Shown here piece by piece: positions 61,743-64,000 of a stretch of DNA of 64,000 nt (the stretch's first letter is position 1; each line of letters opens with the position of its first letter). The notes under the pieces are model-generated. The model was not told where the DNA came from, ran no database searches, and saw nothing but the letters and a program-made list of their open reading frames with translations. This stretch comes from DATLZU01 sp035573855 (GTDB lineage: Bacteria > Nitrospirota > Nitrospiria > Nitrospirales > Nitrospiraceae). The position numbers and the translations under genes were made by a program. The stretch is taken from assembly GCA_035573855.1 (NCBI GenBank), contig DATLZU010000021.1, forward strand, positions 283,760 through 347,759, given 5' to 3'.

Positions 61743-63455
61743 CTACACCTTTGCCTCGAGAACGGCGGTCCGTCTCTCGTAAAAGATGGCGTACACGCAG
61801 GGCACGAAAAACAAGGTGAAGACGGTGGCGACGAGCAAGCCGCCGATGACGGCGCGACCCAAGGGGGCGTTTTGGGAATAGCCCGTCGCCATGGGAACCA
61901 TCCCGATGATCATGGCCGAGGCGGTCATGATCACTGGGCGGAAGCGAGTCTTTCCGGCTTCAATCGCCGCGCGCAGGGCGTCACCGTGCTCCTTGAGCCG
62001 CTCGCGCGCATAGGACACGACCAGAATCGAATTGGCGGTCGCCGTGCCCATCGTCATGATCGCTCCGGTCAGGGCCGGTTCCGACAGCCTGGTGTGGGTG
62101 AAAAACAACGACCAGGCGATGCCCGCCAGCGCGCCCGGCAGGGCCGTAATGATGATGAAGGGATCGAGCCAGGACTGAAAGTTGACGACGATCAGCAGAT
62201 AGATCAACACGATCGCGGCGAGCAGCCCGAAGATCAGCTCGGCGTAGGCGTCGTGCATCAGCGAGGCCTGGCCGTGGATCTCGAGCGAGGCGCCTCTGGG
62301 CATCTCGTGCTCCATGCTCTTGGCGATCTTCTGAACGTCCGCCAGCACCCCGCCCAGATCGCGTCCTTCAGCAGAGACATAGATATCGAACAGCGGCATG
62401 ATGTTCCCGTGCGTGACCACACCCGGCGTTCCTTCGACCGACAGGTTGGCCAGATTGCCGAGGAGTTGCACATCATCCTTCTTCGAGGCATTGTCCGCGT
62501 TGTTCGAAGGGTGGTCCGAAGACTTGACCGGAATGGTCTTGAGACTGTTGAGGCTATTGACCTGCGGCTGCGGCGTATAGACATTGATCAGATAGGACAT
62601 GCCGGTCTTGGGATCGAGCCAATAGATCTGATCCACCTGTTGGCTGCCGGCGGTCGTCATCAGCATGCTGTCGGCCATGTCACTCAGCGTCCTGTTGACC
62701 CCGAGTCCGAAGGTGCGGTCGCCCTCGACCATGAGGGTCGGCGTTCGCATGGTCTGCTGGATTACCACGTCCGCCGCCCCGGGAATCTCGCGAAACTTCC
62801 CCGCCAGTTTGCGAGCGAACTCGTAGTTGGGATAGATATCCGGACCGTTGATCTGCACGTCGATCGGCGCGGGCGCGCCGAAGTTAAGAATCTTCGCGGT
62901 CAGATCGGACGGCTGGAACGTGAATTCGGTGCCCGGATAGCGCTCCTTCAAGCCCTTGCGGAGCATACGCCGGTATTCCCACACCGGCGACTTTTCATTC
63001 TTCAAAATGATCGTCAAGTCGCAGTCCTGCGGGCCGACCGTCGGTGTCGGGATAAAGGCGAGATTGTGCGGTCCGACCGGCAGGCCGCAATTGCTGACGA
63101 TGTTGTCGACCTGGCCGGGCAACAGGTCCTCGACGCTTTGGGAGACCAACGTGGCCAGGCGGCCTGACACCTCGATGCGCGTCCCGAGCGGCGCGCGCAT
63201 ATGCATTTGAATGGTCCCCGACCTGATCTCGGGAAAGTACTCGCGCCCGAGGAAGAAATACAGGCTCATTGAGGCGACCGCGATCGCCAGTGAGATCTTG
63301 ACGAAGGCGCGGCGGCGGGCAATTACCTGTTCGAGCAACTCACCGTAGCGCTCGCGGAACCGATCGAAGCGGCGTTCGAACGCCTTCTGAAAGTGGACGA
63401 AGACGTTCCGCGACGACTCATCCTTGCGCTGCCTCTTATGCTCAGACGTCCCCAT
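61743..63455 (-). CDS. RND efflux permease, C-terminal half (separate frame)
   Basis: 570 residues covering the second half of an RND pump: helix 7 (RRRAFVKISLAIAVASMSLYFFLG), the second periplasmic porter domain (with DIYPNYEFARKLAGKF and NRTLSDMADSMLM), and helices 8-12 (AELIFGLLAAIVLIYLLIV to VFTLFFVPCVYAIF) with the helix-10 region GAIMTMGTATANSILVVSYA. It begins with an ATG that overlaps the stop of the N-terminal half (TAATG), preceded by GAAAGG at 7 bases. Either the pump is made of two coupled chains or a frameshift has split one gene; the first about 20 residues are not conserved-looking. Confidence 0.85.
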   Translation of the reverse strand: MGTSEHKRQRKDESSRNVFVHFQKAFERRFDRFRERYGELLEQVIARRRAFVKISLAIAVASMSLYFFLGREYFPEIRSGTIQMHMRAPLGTRIEVSGRLATLVSQSVEDLLPGQVDNIVSNCGLPVGPHNLAFIPTPTVGPQDCDLTIILKNEKSPVWEYRRMLRKGLKERYPGTEFTFQPSDLTAKILNFGAPAPIDVQINGPDIYPNYEFARKLAGKFREIPGAADVVIQQTMRTPTLMVEGDRTFGLGVNRTLSDMADSMLMTTAGSQQVDQIYWLDPKTGMSYLINVYTPQPQVNSLNSLKTIPVKSSDHPSNNADNASKKDDVQLLGNLANLSVEGTPGVVTHGNIMPLFDIYVSAEGRDLGGVLADVQKIAKSMEHEMPRGASLEIHGQASLMHDAYAELIFGLLAAIVLIYLLIVVNFQSWLDPFIIITALPGALAGIAWSLFFTHTRLSEPALTGAIMTMGTATANSILVVSYARERLKEHGDALRAAIEAGKTRFRPVIMTASAMIIGMVPMATGYSQNAPLGRAVIGGLLVATVFTLFFVPCVYAIFYERRTAVLEAKV

Positions 63456-64000
63456 TAGGTTGGCCTTTCAGTGTCTGCTTGGTCACGGTCGGCGCTTGCG
63501 TGAACGACGGGATGACTGCGACCGGCGTCCTCGTACCGACCGATACCGCCATGGGCTGAAACAGCCGCGACGGCCGGCTCATGGTGTCCCGTCATCACGT
63601 ATTTTGCCATCGTCGGCACCAATGTGAACGACAGGATGAAGGAAGCCAGCATCGCGATGATGACCGCTTCCGCCATGGGTTTGAACAGGTAGGCGGAGAC
63701 GCCGGTGAGTCCGAAGAGCGGCAGCCAAGCGATCGCGATGCACAGGGTGGCGACGAACGTCGGAACAACGATCTGATTGGCGGCGTCGATGATCGCCGTC
63801 TCCAGCGGCTTGCCCATGTCGAGATGACGGTCGATGTTCTCGATCATCACGATCGCGTTATCGACCAGAATGCCGACGGCCAGCGCCAGGCCGCCCAAGG
63901 TCATGACGTTGATCGACTCTCCGAGCCAATGCAGGCCGATGATGGCGGTCAGGATGGACAGCGGGATCGAGGTCCACACGATGGCCATGGCCCTCCAGGA
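63455..64000 (-). CDS. RND efflux permease, N-terminal half (partial, cut by window edge)
   Basis: The frame enters from beyond 64000 and ends in a TAA at 63455-63457. It shows helices 3-6 of an RND permease: SIPLSILTAIIGLHWL, the helix-4 signature GGLALAVGILVDNAIVMIENI, FVATLCIAIAWLPLFGL and AVIIAMLASFILSFTLVPTMAKYVM. After the last helix about 40 residues without family resemblance lead to the stop, where helix 7 should follow. The continuation is in the next frame from the overlapping ATG at 63455. Confidence 0.85.
   Translation of the reverse strand, partial: SWRAMAIVWTSIPLSILTAIIGLHWLGESINVMTLGGLALAVGILVDNAIVMIENIDRHLDMGKPLETAIIDAANQIVVPTFVATLCIAIAWLPLFGLTGVSAYLFKPMAEAVIIAMLASFILSFTLVPTMAKYVMTGHHEPAVAAVSAHGGIGRYEDAGRSHPVVHASADRDQADTERPT

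Noticed and set aside
61740..63167. A 475-codon plus-strand frame opposite the RND permease
   Set aside because: His/Arg/Asp-rich, no homology; opposite a recognised gene.

Overview
The window is GC-rich bacterial chromosomal DNA, most likely from a Nitrospira-type (phylum Nitrospirota) chemolithoautotroph. This is an inference from gene content, not a database match. The pointers are two DabA (DUF2309) inorganic-carbon transporter subunits with a NuoL-like DabB, a P-II-like protein, a Thermus-type isocitrate dehydrogenase, a succinate dehydrogenase iron-sulfur subunit, an HdrB-like CCG protein, and several sigma-54 (NtrC-type) regulators with histidine kinases. No rRNA, tRNA or CRISPR array was seen.

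Layout. 1-3664 holds the start of accA and a complete dnaE (minus strand). 3665-8740 is an accessory island: an integron integrase on the plus strand, an attI-like site, one gene cassette carrying a lipoprotein-like gene and closed by a recognisable attC, then a PIN/ribbon-helix-helix toxin-antitoxin pair, copies of a short AAAAGGGGTCGGG repeat, and a nucleotidyltransferase gene broken by several frameshifts beside an intact small partner. 8919-18573 (minus) holds a DUF2294/MpsC-like gene, a two-gene isocitrate dehydrogenase, folC, a first dabA, a Sua5-type tsaC and cysD. 18641-30988 (minus) holds a large secreted protein, a sigma-54 regulator with its kinase, then the P-II-like gene, a second dabA, dabB and a peptidyl-prolyl isomerase. 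31052-32359 is an MFS transporter.

32554-42409 is mostly plus strand: an AsmA-like protein, an M24 peptidase, sdhB, archease, rtcB interrupted by a 499-residue intein, and a PilZ protein. 42491-47549 (minus) has a TPR/2-oxoglutarate oxygenase protein, soluble transhydrogenase sthA, an HDOD protein and a second PilZ protein. 47747-49559 (plus) has a coiled-coil secreted protein, an HdrB-like protein and a cupin. 49681-52940 (minus) looks like an envelope electron-transfer cluster: porin-like protein, lipoprotein, FMN-binding protein and a His-rich membrane protein. The flavin transferase apbE lies close by on the plus strand. 55464-58784 is another sigma-54 regulator and kinase pair. 58881-64000 is a tripartite RND efflux operon whose permease is split into two overlapping frames and runs off the window.

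How the parts may work together. dabB, dabA2 and the P-II-like gene form one operon for energised CO2/bicarbonate uptake, probably feeding the reductive reactions in which isocitrate dehydrogenase and acetyl-CoA carboxylase take part. The solitary dabA1 has no dabB of its own, and an identical 15-bp palindromic motif lies upstream of dabA1 and upstream of dabB, which suggests shared control. Archease is the known activator of RtcB. ApbE is the known enzyme that attaches FMN to FMN-binding domains like the one encoded nearby.
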